Source of the DNA: Arthrobacter sp. CAU 1506
Lineage (GTDB): Bacteria; Actinomycetota; Actinomycetes; Actinomycetales; Micrococcaceae
DNA: 64,000 nt
NCBI RefSeq assembly: GCF_005047635.1
Contig: NZ_SUKC01000002.1
Span: 248,001 to 312,000 of the forward strand
Reading direction: 5' to 3'
The notes beneath the pieces are model-generated. The model saw only the letters and a program-made list of their open reading frames with translations. It was not told the DNA's origin and made no database searches. Within the stretch, counting starts at the first letter, position 1. Each line of letters starts with the position of its first letter. Shown piece after piece: positions 44,727 through 57,059 of this stretch. The position numbers and the translations under genes are program-made.

Positions 44727-45620
44727 CTACCTCGTTGCGTGGGGTGTGTTGCTGGGCTTGGTCTCATCGGCGCCGTCCAGGTCACCGGAATGTGGTTCGG
44801 CTGGGCCGGCGGCGCCGCCGCGTTCGGCTTCGGCAGCGGAGCGGGCTTCTGCGGCCGCGTCTTCGGCGTCCTCCAGATCGCGGCGGTAGTCGTCGGCCAC
44901 CAGTCGCCACCAGAGGAAAATGGCGAAGCCGGCGAAGACCACCCATTCCACCGCGTAGAAGACGTTCATCCAGTTGACCGGTGCTTCCTGCGGCTGCGGT
45001 CCAACCACCACCGGCTGCATGGCAGTGCCGTCGGTCGCCGTGCCCAGATCCTTGCCGGCAACGGTCAAACCGGTACCGACCACGAAACCGGAGTAGCTCG
45101 GCACGTCCCAGCGGTTGATCAGCTCGGCCACCGAGAGGGAGGCAACCTGCCCGGCTGGCCGGGCTCCTGAGAGCGGCGCCTCGGTGGGCAGCAGCCGGCC
45201 GACGACGGTGGCCTGGCCGTCCGGGGCCGGAACGGCATCCGCCGGATCCTTGATCCAGCCGCGCACCACGGGAATGACCACGTCTTCGTCGAACTGCTTG
45301 ACGCCGTGCACGGCGAAGGCGTCCACCACCCAGAGTCCGTTGTCACCGTCCTGCAGACGGTTTTGCACCAGCACCTGGGCGCCGGGGACGAAACTGCCGT
45401 CCACGCTGACCATTTGGTCCGCTGTGGTGGCCATCATCGGGATGCCGGGCTCAAAGACATCGGTCAGCGGCTTGACGGTTTCCGTCTCGCCCGGGGGCGG
45501 CGGCGGTTCACTTTGGGACGCGGAAAACTGCCACTGGCTCAACAGCACAAACACCGTGGATAGCGCCAGCGCAAGCACCAGAGCCGCTATCCAGCGGGGT
45601 TTCAGGGCAGTCTTGAGCAC
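44727..45620 (-). CDS. SURF1 family cytochrome oxidase assembly protein
   Basis: A 297-residue protein with two helices framing an extracytoplasmic domain. TM1 is WIAALVLALALSTVFVLLSQ, followed by the family WQ motif (QWQFSASQ). The middle has VVIPVVRGWI and the NRW element. TM2 is NVFYAVEWVVFAGFAIFLWW. A Glu/Ala-rich cytoplasmic tail extends past TM2. SURF1 helps insert heme into the aa3-type oxidase. It shares an operon with DUF3817. Confidence 0.92.
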   Translation of the reverse strand: MLKTALKPRWIAALVLALALSTVFVLLSQWQFSASQSEPPPPPGETETVKPLTDVFEPGIPMMATTADQMVSVDGSFVPGAQVLVQNRLQDGDNGLWVVDAFAVHGVKQFDEDVVIPVVRGWIKDPADAVPAPDGQATVVGRLLPTEAPLSGARPAGQVASLSVAELINRWDVPSYSGFVVGTGLTVAGKDLGTATDGTAMQPVVVGPQPQEAPVNWMNVFYAVEWVVFAGFAIFLWWRLVADDYRRDLEDAEDAAAEARSAAEAERGGAAGPAEPHSGDLDGADETKPSNTPHATR

Positions 45621-45691
45621 CCTTTAAAGGTACTTCGCATGCTTGTAGAAAACGAATCCGCGCCGCGGTCCGCCCGGCGGTTCCGCCGCCC

Positions 45692-47416
45692 TCAGGCCAG
45701 CGGAACGATGTCGTCGACGCCCATCCGGGCGCTGTCTGCGGAGACGTCGTCGGGCTGCTCCTGGCTGAGCCGTTCTGCCTCCACCCGGGCCAGATAATGC
45801 TTCACTTCGCGTTCCACTTGCTCCTCGCTCCAGCCCAGGATCGGCGCCATCAGCTGGGCCACCACCGGTGCGGCCGAGACGCCACGGTCCCAAGCCTCGA
45901 TGGAGATCCGGGTCCGGCGGGTGAGGACGTCGTGGATATGCCGGGCTCCCTCGTGCGTGGTCGCATAGACCACCTCGGCCGCCAGATAGTCGTCGGCGCC
46001 CGGCAGCGGTTCGGCCAACTCGGGCCGCTCGGTGATGATGTCCAGCACGTCCCCGGCCATCGAACCGAAGCGATTGAGCAGGTGCTCCACCCGGGCCACG
46101 TGGATTCCGGTCCGGTCCGCGGTGCGGCTGCGCTTGTTCCAGGCGGCCTTGAAACCGGACGCGCCGAGCAGCGGGATGGTGTCCGTGCAGCTGGGCGGCA
46201 CCCGCTCGTCCAGCGCCCGCGCGGCTTCGTCCACGGCGTCCCGGGCCATCACCCGGTAGGTGGTGTACTTGCCGCCGGCCACCACCACCAGGCCGGGGAC
46301 CGGGTGCGCCACCACGTGTTCGCGGGAGAGCTTGGCGGTGGAATCGTTTTCACCGGCCAGCAGCGGCCGGAGCCCGGCGTAGACGCCTTCAACGTCTTCC
46401 CGGGTCAGCGGGCGCTGCAGCACCTGGTTGACGTGGTCGAGCAGGTAGTCGATGTCCCTGGATGAGGCCGCGGGATGGGCCTTGTCCAGGTCCCAGTCCG
46501 TGTCCGTCGTGCCGATAATCCAGTGCCGGCCCCAGGGAATCACGAACAGCACGGATTTCTCGGTGCGCAGGATCAGCCCCACCGTGGACTGGAACCGGTC
46601 CCGCGGCACCACCAGGTGGATTCCCTTGGACGCGCGCACGCTCAGCTGGCCGCGCTCGGTCACCATCGCCTGGGTTTCGTCCGTCCACACACCGGTGGCA
46701 TTGACCACCTGCTTGGCACGGATATTGAATTCGCTGCCGTCCTCTTGGTTGCGCACCCGGGCACCAACCACGCGCTCGCCCTCACGCAGGAAGTCGATGA
46801 CAGCCAACCGGTTGACCGCGTGCGCTCCGAACGCGGCGGCCGTGCGGACCAGGTTCACCACCAGCCGGGCGTCGTCCACCTGCGCATCGTAGTAGCGGAT
46901 GGACCCCACCATGGCGTCCTTCTTCAGGCTGGGGGCCGCCCGGTGGGTTCCGCGCTGGGACAAATGTTTGTGGAAGGGCACCCCGCGGCCGCGCCCGGAG
47001 GCCACCGCCAGGGCGTCGTACAGGGCCACACCGGCGCCCACGTAGGGCCGCTCCACGAACCGTTTGGTCAGCGGATAAAGGAATGGCACCGGCCGGACCA
47101 GGTGCGGCGCAATGCGCTCCAGCAGCAGGCCGCGCTCCTGCAGCGCCTCCCGGACCAAAGCGAAGTCCAGCATCTCCAGGTAGCGCAGCCCGCCGTGGAT
47201 CAATTTGGAAGACCGCGACGACGTTCCGGAGGCCCAGTCCCGCGCCTCCACGATGCCCACGTCCAGCCCGCGGGTCACCGCGTCCAGTGCCGCGCCGGCA
47301 CCTACGACGCCGCCACCGACGATCAGCACGTCCAGTTCGGCCCCGCGCTCGACGGTGCCGCGCAAGGCGGCGAGCGACTGCTCGCGGCTTGCGGGACTCA
47401 GTGCACCGTCGGTCAT
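45692..47416 (-). CDS. glpD: Glycerol-3-phosphate dehydrogenase
   Basis: A 574-residue membrane-associated FAD enzyme that oxidises glycerol-3-phosphate to DHAP and feeds electrons to quinone. The dinucleotide fold is DVLIVGGGVVGAGAALDAVT. Later motifs are SSRSSKLIHGGLRYLEMLDF, QVVNATGVWTDE, GTTDTDWDLDKAHP and VVAGGKYTTYRVMARDAVDE. The C-terminal domain includes ILGWSEEQVEREVKHYLA. ATG 47416 is chosen. It lies between SURF1 and guaB3 on the same strand. Confidence 0.95.
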   Translation of the reverse strand: MTDGALSPASREQSLAALRGTVERGAELDVLIVGGGVVGAGAALDAVTRGLDVGIVEARDWASGTSSRSSKLIHGGLRYLEMLDFALVREALQERGLLLERIAPHLVRPVPFLYPLTKRFVERPYVGAGVALYDALAVASGRGRGVPFHKHLSQRGTHRAAPSLKKDAMVGSIRYYDAQVDDARLVVNLVRTAAAFGAHAVNRLAVIDFLREGERVVGARVRNQEDGSEFNIRAKQVVNATGVWTDETQAMVTERGQLSVRASKGIHLVVPRDRFQSTVGLILRTEKSVLFVIPWGRHWIIGTTDTDWDLDKAHPAASSRDIDYLLDHVNQVLQRPLTREDVEGVYAGLRPLLAGENDSTAKLSREHVVAHPVPGLVVVAGGKYTTYRVMARDAVDEAARALDERVPPSCTDTIPLLGASGFKAAWNKRSRTADRTGIHVARVEHLLNRFGSMAGDVLDIITERPELAEPLPGADDYLAAEVVYATTHEGARHIHDVLTRRTRISIEAWDRGVSAAPVVAQLMAPILGWSEEQVEREVKHYLARVEAERLSQEQPDDVSADSARMGVDDIVPLA

Positions 47417-47440
47417 CGGCTCAGCCTTCCAGGGTCGGGG

Positions 47441-48580
47441 TCAGTCGCCGGGCTGGATCGGTGCCAGCACCACTTCGCAGCGCTGGAACTCCTTCAGGTC
47501 CGAATACCCGGTGGTGGCCATCGACCGGCGCAGCGCTCCGACCAGGTTGGACGTGCCGTTCGTGTGGTTCGACGGCCCGTGCAGCACCTGCTCCAGCGGG
47601 CCCACGGTGCCCACGTTCACGCGGTCTCCGCGCGGCAGCTCGTCGTGGTGGGCTTCCTGGCCCCAGTGCCAGCCGTGGCCGGGGGCTTCCTCGGCCCGGG
47701 CCAGCGCGGAACCGAGCATGACGGCGTCGGCGCCCATGGCGATGGCCTTGACGATGTCGCCGCTGAAGCCCAGTCCGCCGTCGGCGATCACATGCACATA
47801 GCGGCCGCCGGACTCATCCATGTAGTCCCGCCGGGCGGCGGCCACATCGGAGATCGCCGACGCCATCGGGGCGTGGATGCCCAACGCGCGGCGGGTGGTG
47901 GTGGTCGCTCCCCCGCCGAAGCCCACCAGCACGCCGGCGGCACCGGTACGCATCAGGTGCAGGGCCGGGGTGTAGCCGGCGGCGCCGCCGACGATCACCG
48001 GCACGTCCAGCTCGTAGATGAACTGCTTCAGGTTCAGCGGCTCCTGCGTCTTGGACACATGCTCTGCGGAGACCGTGGTGCCGCGGATCACGAAGATGTC
48101 CACGCCGGCGGCCAGCACCGTCTTGTAGTGCTCCTGTGTGCGCTGCGGGGTCAGCGAGCCGGCCACGGTGACACCGGCTTCGCGGATCTCGGCCAGGCGG
48201 GAGGTGATCAGTTCCGGCTGGACCGGGGCCGAGTAGAGCTCCTGCATCCGCCGGGTGGCGGCCGGGTTGAAACTCTCCGTGCCCAGGGCGTCGATTTCCT
48301 CCAGCACCGGCAGCGGATCCTCGTACCGGGTCCACAAGCCTTCGAGATTGAGCACGCCGAGGCCGCCGAGCTTGCCCAGTGCAATGGCGGTGGCCGGCGA
48401 CATCACCGAGTCCATCGGTGCCGCGATCACCGGAGCGTCGAACTTGTACGCGTCGATCTGCCAGCTGACGGAGACGTCCTTCGGATCGCGCGTACGGCGC
48501 GACGGGACGATCGCCACGTCATCGAGGGAGTAGGCTCGGCGCCCACGCTTGCCACGGCCAATTTCAATCTCGTAAGTCAC
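47441..48580 (-). CDS. GuaB3 family IMP dehydrogenase-related protein
   Basis: A 379-residue TIM-barrel protein of the actinobacterial GuaB3 family, without CBS domains. It starts YEIEIGRGKRGRRAYSLDDV and has FDAPVIAAPMDSVMSPATAI, LGGLGVLNLEGLW and HVIADGGLGFSGDIVKAIAM, the phosphate-binding loop. The loop where GuaB has GPGSICTTR reads GFGGGATTTTRRALGI here, so the catalytic Cys of IMPDH is absent. Activity as an IMP dehydrogenase is therefore uncertain. GTG 48580 is the start. Confidence 0.92.
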   Translation of the reverse strand: MTYEIEIGRGKRGRRAYSLDDVAIVPSRRTRDPKDVSVSWQIDAYKFDAPVIAAPMDSVMSPATAIALGKLGGLGVLNLEGLWTRYEDPLPVLEEIDALGTESFNPAATRRMQELYSAPVQPELITSRLAEIREAGVTVAGSLTPQRTQEHYKTVLAAGVDIFVIRGTTVSAEHVSKTQEPLNLKQFIYELDVPVIVGGAAGYTPALHLMRTGAAGVLVGFGGGATTTTRRALGIHAPMASAISDVAAARRDYMDESGGRYVHVIADGGLGFSGDIVKAIAMGADAVMLGSALARAEEAPGHGWHWGQEAHHDELPRGDRVNVGTVGPLEQVLHGPSNHTNGTSNLVGALRRSMATTGYSDLKEFQRCEVVLAPIQPGD

Positions 48581-48808
48581 GGCTCTAGGTTATCCCACTG
48601 CTGGAACGCTTCACCGATGACGGGCAGGGATGGGACTGTCGCCGGCCGCTGCGCGGGCTGCCGGCTGCCCCTCTTCCGACTGCTGGCGTCGTCCCCACGC
48701 AGGCGGTACGCTCGACCTGCCGCACGGCAGGCACGCGCACCGTAGGCCCGTTCCCTTCACGGTTGCCGGCTGCCCGCCGCAGGAAGCCGGAGCGGGAAGT
48801 GGGCAGTC

Positions 48809-49834
48809 ATGACAGGAAGGATCCGGCGGACCGTCGAGCGCTGGCGGCCGTTCGCGGGCGGCTTGGCGTCCACCCTGTGCTTTGGCATCGCCGGACTGGT
48901 CTGGTCGCTGCCCTTTCTTCGGTCGCGCCGCGTGCGGCGAGCCTCGTCATGTACCGTCTGCGCCTTCCATCAGCGCTTGCGCGGCATTGCTGTCTACGTG
49001 GTGGCGGCCGTGCTCGTTGCGGGAGCCGGCGCCCGCGCCGTGGAAGCGTTCTCCCCGCCCATCGTCTGCCACAGCCACATCACTGCCGACGGGCGAATCA
49101 AGCCGGAACCGTATCTGCAGGTTTCGCCTCCGGCCCCCTGGCGCATCGCCCGCAATTTTTTGGTCGCCCCAGTGAGCGGCGTCGGAGTCCTGACCGGGCG
49201 CGGCCTGGCGATGGACACGTGCTCCGGGCCGTCGCTGTGGGTCAAGTTCTGGCCTCCGCCGCGAACCAGCGGTGGCGGGACGATGCTCGGCGACGTGTTC
49301 GTTGCGTGGATGCCGCCGGTAGCCCCGTGGGGCCCCTTGAGCGTCTATGGGTATGGCATCGGAGATGAGGGTCAGTACGTTCGCTACGGCCCAAACATGT
49401 CCCAGAGCAGGGCCGAGGAGGCGAATCTCGCCAAACACGAGTCCCGGCACGTCGACCAGTGGGCCGTAGGCAACGTGCTGGCCGGCCCGTTCGCCTTCCC
49501 GGCGGCCTACATCATCGACGGAGCGCTGTTCCCCTCCTCCCGCAACCACTTCGAGCGAGCCGCCGGGCTGTCCGATGGGGCCTATCCGCCCGCCCCGGAT
49601 AACTGGCCGGCGCCACGCTGGCCCGACACGGCGGCCCTGCTGGTCATCGCGCTGCTGGTCTTCCGACGTCGGCTCCGCTGGCTCAGCCGCATCGCGATCG
49701 GTGGCCGCGGGAACGCCCGAGTCCACGCCCCGATGCGCTGTCCCATCCATACCCGCGGCTGGTCGCAGCCCGCGGTCGCACCCCCAGTGCCGCCGCCGGT
49801 GCCGCCGCCGGGCGAAAGTCCCGCCGCTCCTTAA
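48809..49834 (+). CDS. Membrane protein with HESRH motif
   Basis: A 341-residue protein. The hydrophobic segments are FAGGLASTLCFGIAGLVWSL, GIAVYVVAAVLVAGAGA and a late ALLVIALLVF. The middle domain contains EANLAKHESRHVDQWAVGNV followed by GPFAFPAAYIIDGALFPSSR, then NHFERAAGL. HExxH-like spacing (HESRH) next to RHVDQW resembles proteins with a 'HE...HxxQW' pattern of unknown role. The tail is Pro-rich. ATG 48809 is preceded by AAGTGGG. It is oriented opposite to its guaB neighbours. Confidence 0.65.
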   Translation: MTGRIRRTVERWRPFAGGLASTLCFGIAGLVWSLPFLRSRRVRRASSCTVCAFHQRLRGIAVYVVAAVLVAGAGARAVEAFSPPIVCHSHITADGRIKPEPYLQVSPPAPWRIARNFLVAPVSGVGVLTGRGLAMDTCSGPSLWVKFWPPPRTSGGGTMLGDVFVAWMPPVAPWGPLSVYGYGIGDEGQYVRYGPNMSQSRAEEANLAKHESRHVDQWAVGNVLAGPFAFPAAYIIDGALFPSSRNHFERAAGLSDGAYPPAPDNWPAPRWPDTAALLVIALLVFRRRLRWLSRIAIGGRGNARVHAPMRCPIHTRGWSQPAVAPPVPPPVPPPGESPAAP

Positions 49835-49836
49835 CA

Positions 49837-49878
49837 ACGACGGCGCCGCTCCCCTGGTGCGGGGAACGGCGCCGTCGT
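49837..49878. terminator. Stem-loop, bidirectional
   Basis: ACGACGGCGCCG pairs with CGGCGCCGTCGT, extended inward by CCCC/GGGG. It lies between convergent genes, the membrane protein and guaB, and could terminate both. Confidence 0.75.
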
Positions 49879-49889
49879 GGGCTGTGGGG

Positions 49890-51524
<1,635 letters not shown>

Positions 51525-51567
51525 CTAACGGCCGGCGGCCCCTTCCGGGCCCTGATCCGGACAGCAA

Positions 51568-51598
51568 AGAGGGGACCAGGCGTGGCCTGGTCCCCTCT
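51568..51598 (-). terminator. Stem-loop, 14-bp perfect stem
   Basis: agaggggaccaggc and its inverse enclose GTG. It follows the groEL stop and ends the groESL transcript. Confidence 0.8.
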
Positions 51599-51651
51599 CT
51601 GCGCTGTTGGTACCGTGGATCTCCGCGCGGGCGCGGCGCCCCTACCGGCGG

Positions 51652-53687
<2,036 letters not shown>

Positions 53688-53773
53688 TCGGCTCTCTCCT
53701 TTTCATGAGCTACGAATAGGTGGGCCAAGGAGATGTCTGCCGTCGTCGCGGTGCCGGCAGGCGGTTCCTTGTA

Positions 53774-53800
53774 TTAGCACCCGCACAGGGAGAGTGCTAA
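53774..53800. promoter_or_regulatory. CIRCE element 1
   Basis: TTAGCACCC, 9 bases, then GAGTGCTAA: one mismatch to the consensus. It lies about 90 bases upstream of groES and is an HrcA binding site. Confidence 0.85.
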
Positions 53801-53820
53801 CAGTGACTCTATGAGACGGG

Positions 53821-53847
53821 TTAGCACTCGGTCAAGGCGAGTGCCAG
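53821..53847. promoter_or_regulatory. CIRCE element 2
   Basis: TTAGCACTC, 9 bases, then GAGTGCCAG: perfect left arm, two changes in the right arm. It is 20 bases beyond the first element, giving a double HrcA operator. The rest of 53688-54020 holds the iron box and the two divergent promoters. Confidence 0.75.
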
Positions 53848-53905
53848 CAGCGGGGCGATCCCGGCTCCACGTGACGCCGCGCGACAGTTCGGGCCGGCAA
53901 CGAAG

Positions 53906-53924
53906 TTGCGTAAGGCTTACCTAA
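53906..53924. promoter_or_regulatory. DtxR/IdeR-like iron box
   Basis: TTGCGTAAGGCTTACCTAA fits the 19-bp iron-box pattern (inverse reads TTAGGTAAGCCTTACGCAA; about 14 of 19 to TTAGGTTAGGCTAACCTAA). It lies about 100 bases before the siderophore-binding protein gene and predicts repression by iron. Confidence 0.65.
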
Positions 53925-54020
53925 CCCGATAGTTTTCACAGTGCGCGCAAATAGCAAACGTTTATGTTGCCTAATGCCGGAACCTTCGCAGGATCCGGCT
54001 TGACGAACGATGGAGTGTCA

Positions 54021-54971
54021 GTGAAAAACCCCCTGAAGTCCGGCCTGCTGGTCATGACCGCAGCTGTTTCCATGCTCGCTATGAGCGCGTGCGGTCAGCA
54101 GACCGATGCCGCAGCAGACGCCGGTGCAGAGACGATCAGCATTGAGCATGCCTCGGGAACCACCGAGGTGCCGGTAAACCCGGAGACCGTCTACACCTTC
54201 GATCTGGGCGCGCTGGACAGCCTCACGGCTTTGGGAGTCGAGGTGGACGGCGTGCCGGAGGCCGTGTACCCGAAGTCGCTGGCACAGTACGGCGAGGACA
54301 GCTACACCAAGATCGGCTCCATGAAGGAACCCGACTTCGAGGCGATCAGCGAGGGCGCCCCGGATTTGATCATCATCTCCGGCCGCACCGCTGAGGCCTA
54401 CGGCGAGCTGAGCAAGATCGCCCCGACCATCGACCTGAGCGTCGACGCCGCCGCACCGGTCGACAGCTTCAAGGAAGTCTCCACGACTCTCGGCCAAATC
54501 TTCGGCAAGGAAGCCGAAGTCGAAGACAAGCTCTCCGCCCTCGACACCAAGATCGAGGACACCAAGGCCGCAGCTGCCGACGCCGGCACCGGCCTGGTGC
54601 TGATGACCAGCGGCGGCGAAATGACTGCCTACGGCGCCGGGTCCCGCTTCGGCATCGTGCACGATGTCCTGGGTGTGCAGCCCGCCGCCGAGGTGAAATC
54701 CGAAGGCCCGCACGGTGAAGCGATCTCGCACGAGTTCGTCGCCAAGACCAACCCGGACCACCTGTTCGTCATCGACCGCGACTCGGCGGTCGGCGAATCC
54801 GGTGGCGAAGCAGCCTCGGCGGTCCTGGACAACGACTTGGTCAACGGCACCAAGGCCGCCAAGAACGACAGCATCACCTACCTGGATTCAGCCTCCTGGT
54901 ACCTGGTGGGCTACGGCCTGAACAACACGGACGCCATGATCAGCGCCGTCCAGGCAGCCATCACGAAGTAG
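54021..54971 (+). CDS. Iron-siderophore ABC transporter substrate-binding lipoprotein
   Basis: A 316-residue lipoprotein. Signal and lipobox: LVMTAAVSMLAMSACGQQ. The periplasmic-binding fold includes VPVNPETVYTFDLGALDSLT, PDLIIISGRTAEAYGELSKI, GGEMTAYGAGSRFGIVHDVL and NPDHLFVIDRDSAVGESGG. The pattern is the FatB/CeuE/SiuD type that binds ferric catecholate or related siderophores. GTG 54021 has GGAG 5 bases upstream. It leads a four-gene importer behind an iron box. Confidence 0.92.
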   Translation: MKNPLKSGLLVMTAAVSMLAMSACGQQTDAAADAGAETISIEHASGTTEVPVNPETVYTFDLGALDSLTALGVEVDGVPEAVYPKSLAQYGEDSYTKIGSMKEPDFEAISEGAPDLIIISGRTAEAYGELSKIAPTIDLSVDAAAPVDSFKEVSTTLGQIFGKEAEVEDKLSALDTKIEDTKAAAADAGTGLVLMTSGGEMTAYGAGSRFGIVHDVLGVQPAAEVKSEGPHGEAISHEFVAKTNPDHLFVIDRDSAVGESGGEAASAVLDNDLVNGTKAAKNDSITYLDSASWYLVGYGLNNTDAMISAVQAAITK

Positions 54972-55027
54972 CCCCCCCGTCCGGCCGCCGGCTTCCGAAG
55001 CCGGCGGCCCGCGCGGTGGCCCGACCT

Positions 55028-56059
55028 ATGGCTTCCTCCACGATTTCCACTCCAGCTCCGGCTCCGGTTGCCGCCCCTGCCCGGCGTTCCCGTCCCCGGG
55101 GATCCGGTGCGCAGCTCGCCTGGGCGGGCACCGCCGTCGTTGTGTTGGCCTGTGCCAGCATGTTCGTCGGCGTCAGCGATGTCTCCCTGCCGGCGCTGCT
55201 TTCCGGTGACCAGACCGCATGGGACGTCTTCTGGATCAGCCGGCTGCCGCGGACCCTGTCCGTCATCCTGGCCGGTGCAGCACTGGGCATCGCCGGATTG
55301 ATCATGCAGCTCATGGCGCGGAACAAATTCGTGGAGCCCTCCACCGTGGGCACCGTGGAGTCGGCTTCGCTGGGCATCCTGGTGGTCACGGTGGCCATCC
55401 CCGGCGCATCACTGCTGGCCAAGATGTCGGTGGCCACCGTGTTCGCTGCGGCCGGAACCGGGCTGTTCCTGCTGGTGCTGCGGCGGATCCCGCTGCGCAA
55501 CACGCTGATCGTGCCGCTGGTGGGCATCATGCTGGGCGGCGTGATCGCTGCTGTCACCACCTTCTTTGCCTACCGGTACGACCTGCTGCAGTCGCTGAAC
55601 AGCTGGATGATCGGCGACTTCTCCGGTGTGCTTCGTGGCCGCTACGAGCTGCTCTGGATCGTCGCGGTCCTTGGTGTGGTCGGTTATCTATGCGCGGACC
55701 GGTTCACCATGGCCGGCATGGGCCAGGAATTCTCCACCAACCTGGGCCTGAATTACGGCCGGGTGATGACCCTGGGACTGGTGATCGTTTCGTTGATCAG
55801 CGCCGTGGTGGTGGTCAACATCGGCGCCATTCCCTTCCTGGGCCTGGTGGTGCCCAACCTGGTATCGCTGGTGTTCGGCGACAGCGTCCGCCGCGCGGTC
55901 CCTTGGGTGGCCGTGTTCGGTGCTGGCTTCGTCCTGCTCTGCGACATCATCGGCCGCACCATCCGGTTCCCCTACGAAATCCCCGTGGGCGTTATTGTCT
56001 CCGCCGTCGGCAGCGCCATTTTCCTGTACCTGCTGCTGAGGACCCGCAAGAATGGCTGA
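55028..56059 (+). CDS. Iron-siderophore ABC transporter permease (FecCD, first)
   Basis: A 343-residue multi-pass permease. The FecCD core is LPRTLSVILAGAALGIAGLI, followed by MQLMARNKFVEPSTVGTVES and VVNIGAIPFLGLVVPNLVSL. The N-terminal 30 residues are Ala/Pro-rich and soluble. ATG 55028 is preferred to GTG 55016. It overlaps the second permease by 8 bases. It imports the ferric siderophore with its partners. Confidence 0.92.
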   Translation: MASSTISTPAPAPVAAPARRSRPRGSGAQLAWAGTAVVVLACASMFVGVSDVSLPALLSGDQTAWDVFWISRLPRTLSVILAGAALGIAGLIMQLMARNKFVEPSTVGTVESASLGILVVTVAIPGASLLAKMSVATVFAAAGTGLFLLVLRRIPLRNTLIVPLVGIMLGGVIAAVTTFFAYRYDLLQSLNSWMIGDFSGVLRGRYELLWIVAVLGVVGYLCADRFTMAGMGQEFSTNLGLNYGRVMTLGLVIVSLISAVVVVNIGAIPFLGLVVPNLVSLVFGDSVRRAVPWVAVFGAGFVLLCDIIGRTIRFPYEIPVGVIVSAVGSAIFLYLLLRTRKNG

Positions 56060-57059
56060 CACGGTTCTGCCCGCCGCCCTGACGCAGCACAAGCGCCGCA
56101 CCGTCAAAACCGTCCGGCCACGGACCTGGATCATCCTGTTGGGACTCCTCACCGCGGTACTGGTTGCCGTGTTCATGACCATCGACCTCCGCGGCAATCT
56201 GGGCTACATCCTGCCCCGGCGGGCGATCAAGATCGGGTCGATGCTGCTGGTGGCGTACGCCGTGGGCGTGTCCACGGTGCTGTTCCAGACGGTGACCGCC
56301 AACCGGATCCTGACGCCGTCGATCATGGGTTTCGACGCCCTCTACATGCTGATCCAGACCGGACTGACCTTCGCCATCGGCGGCCAAGCGCTGCTGAGCA
56401 TGGGCGCACCGGCTCGCTTCGTGATCGAAGTTTCGCTGATGGTCGCCTTCTCCTTCCTGCTCTACCGCTGGCTGTTCACCGGCGGCGGCAAGAGCCTGCA
56501 CCTGATGCTGCTGGTGGGGATCGTATTCGGCACGATGTTCCGCGGTATCTCCTCGCTGCTGCAGCGGCTGATCGACCCGAGCGAATTCATCATCCTGCAG
56601 GACCTGTTCTTCGCCAGCTTCAACAACGTGGACGGCTTGCTGCTGGCCGTCTCGGCGCTGGCAGTTGCTGCCGCCAGCATCCCGGTCTGGCGGATGCGCC
56701 GGGAGCTGGATGTGCTGGCGCTGGGACGGGACACCGCTCTAAACCTGGGCGTGAACCACCGGCGGGCCGTTACCACGGTCTTGATGGTCTGCGCCGTCCT
56801 GGTGGCCGTCTCCACCGCGCTGGTCGGTCCGATTACGTTCTTCGGCCTGCTGGTGGCCAGCCTGGCATACCTGCTCTGCTCGCATTTCCGCCATGTCTAC
56901 GTGCTGCCCATCGCCGTGCTGCTGGGCGCAATCGCACTGCTCGGCGGCCAGTTGGTGCTCGAACAGGTGTTCAGCTTCGACACCGCGCTGAGCATTGTCA
57001 TTGAATTCGCGGGCGGTCTCCTGTTTATTGCCCTGCTGTTGAAAGGCTCCGTCAAATGA
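56052..57059 (+). CDS. Iron-siderophore ABC transporter permease (FecCD, second)
   Basis: A 335-residue permease. It has ILLGLLTAVLVAVFMTIDLR, then VSTVLFQTVTANRILTPSIM, MGFDALYMLIQ, LALGRDTALNLGVNHRRAVT and VGPITFFGLLVASLAYLLCS. The missing long signal and the TPSIMGFDALY motif fit the FatC/CeuC-type partner. It overlaps its neighbours at both ends (8 and 4 bases), so translation is coupled. Confidence 0.92.
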   Translation: MADTVLPAALTQHKRRTVKTVRPRTWIILLGLLTAVLVAVFMTIDLRGNLGYILPRRAIKIGSMLLVAYAVGVSTVLFQTVTANRILTPSIMGFDALYMLIQTGLTFAIGGQALLSMGAPARFVIEVSLMVAFSFLLYRWLFTGGGKSLHLMLLVGIVFGTMFRGISSLLQRLIDPSEFIILQDLFFASFNNVDGLLLAVSALAVAAASIPVWRMRRELDVLALGRDTALNLGVNHRRAVTTVLMVCAVLVAVSTALVGPITFFGLLVASLAYLLCSHFRHVYVLPIAVLLGAIALLGGQLVLEQVFSFDTALSIVIEFAGGLLFIALLLKGSVK

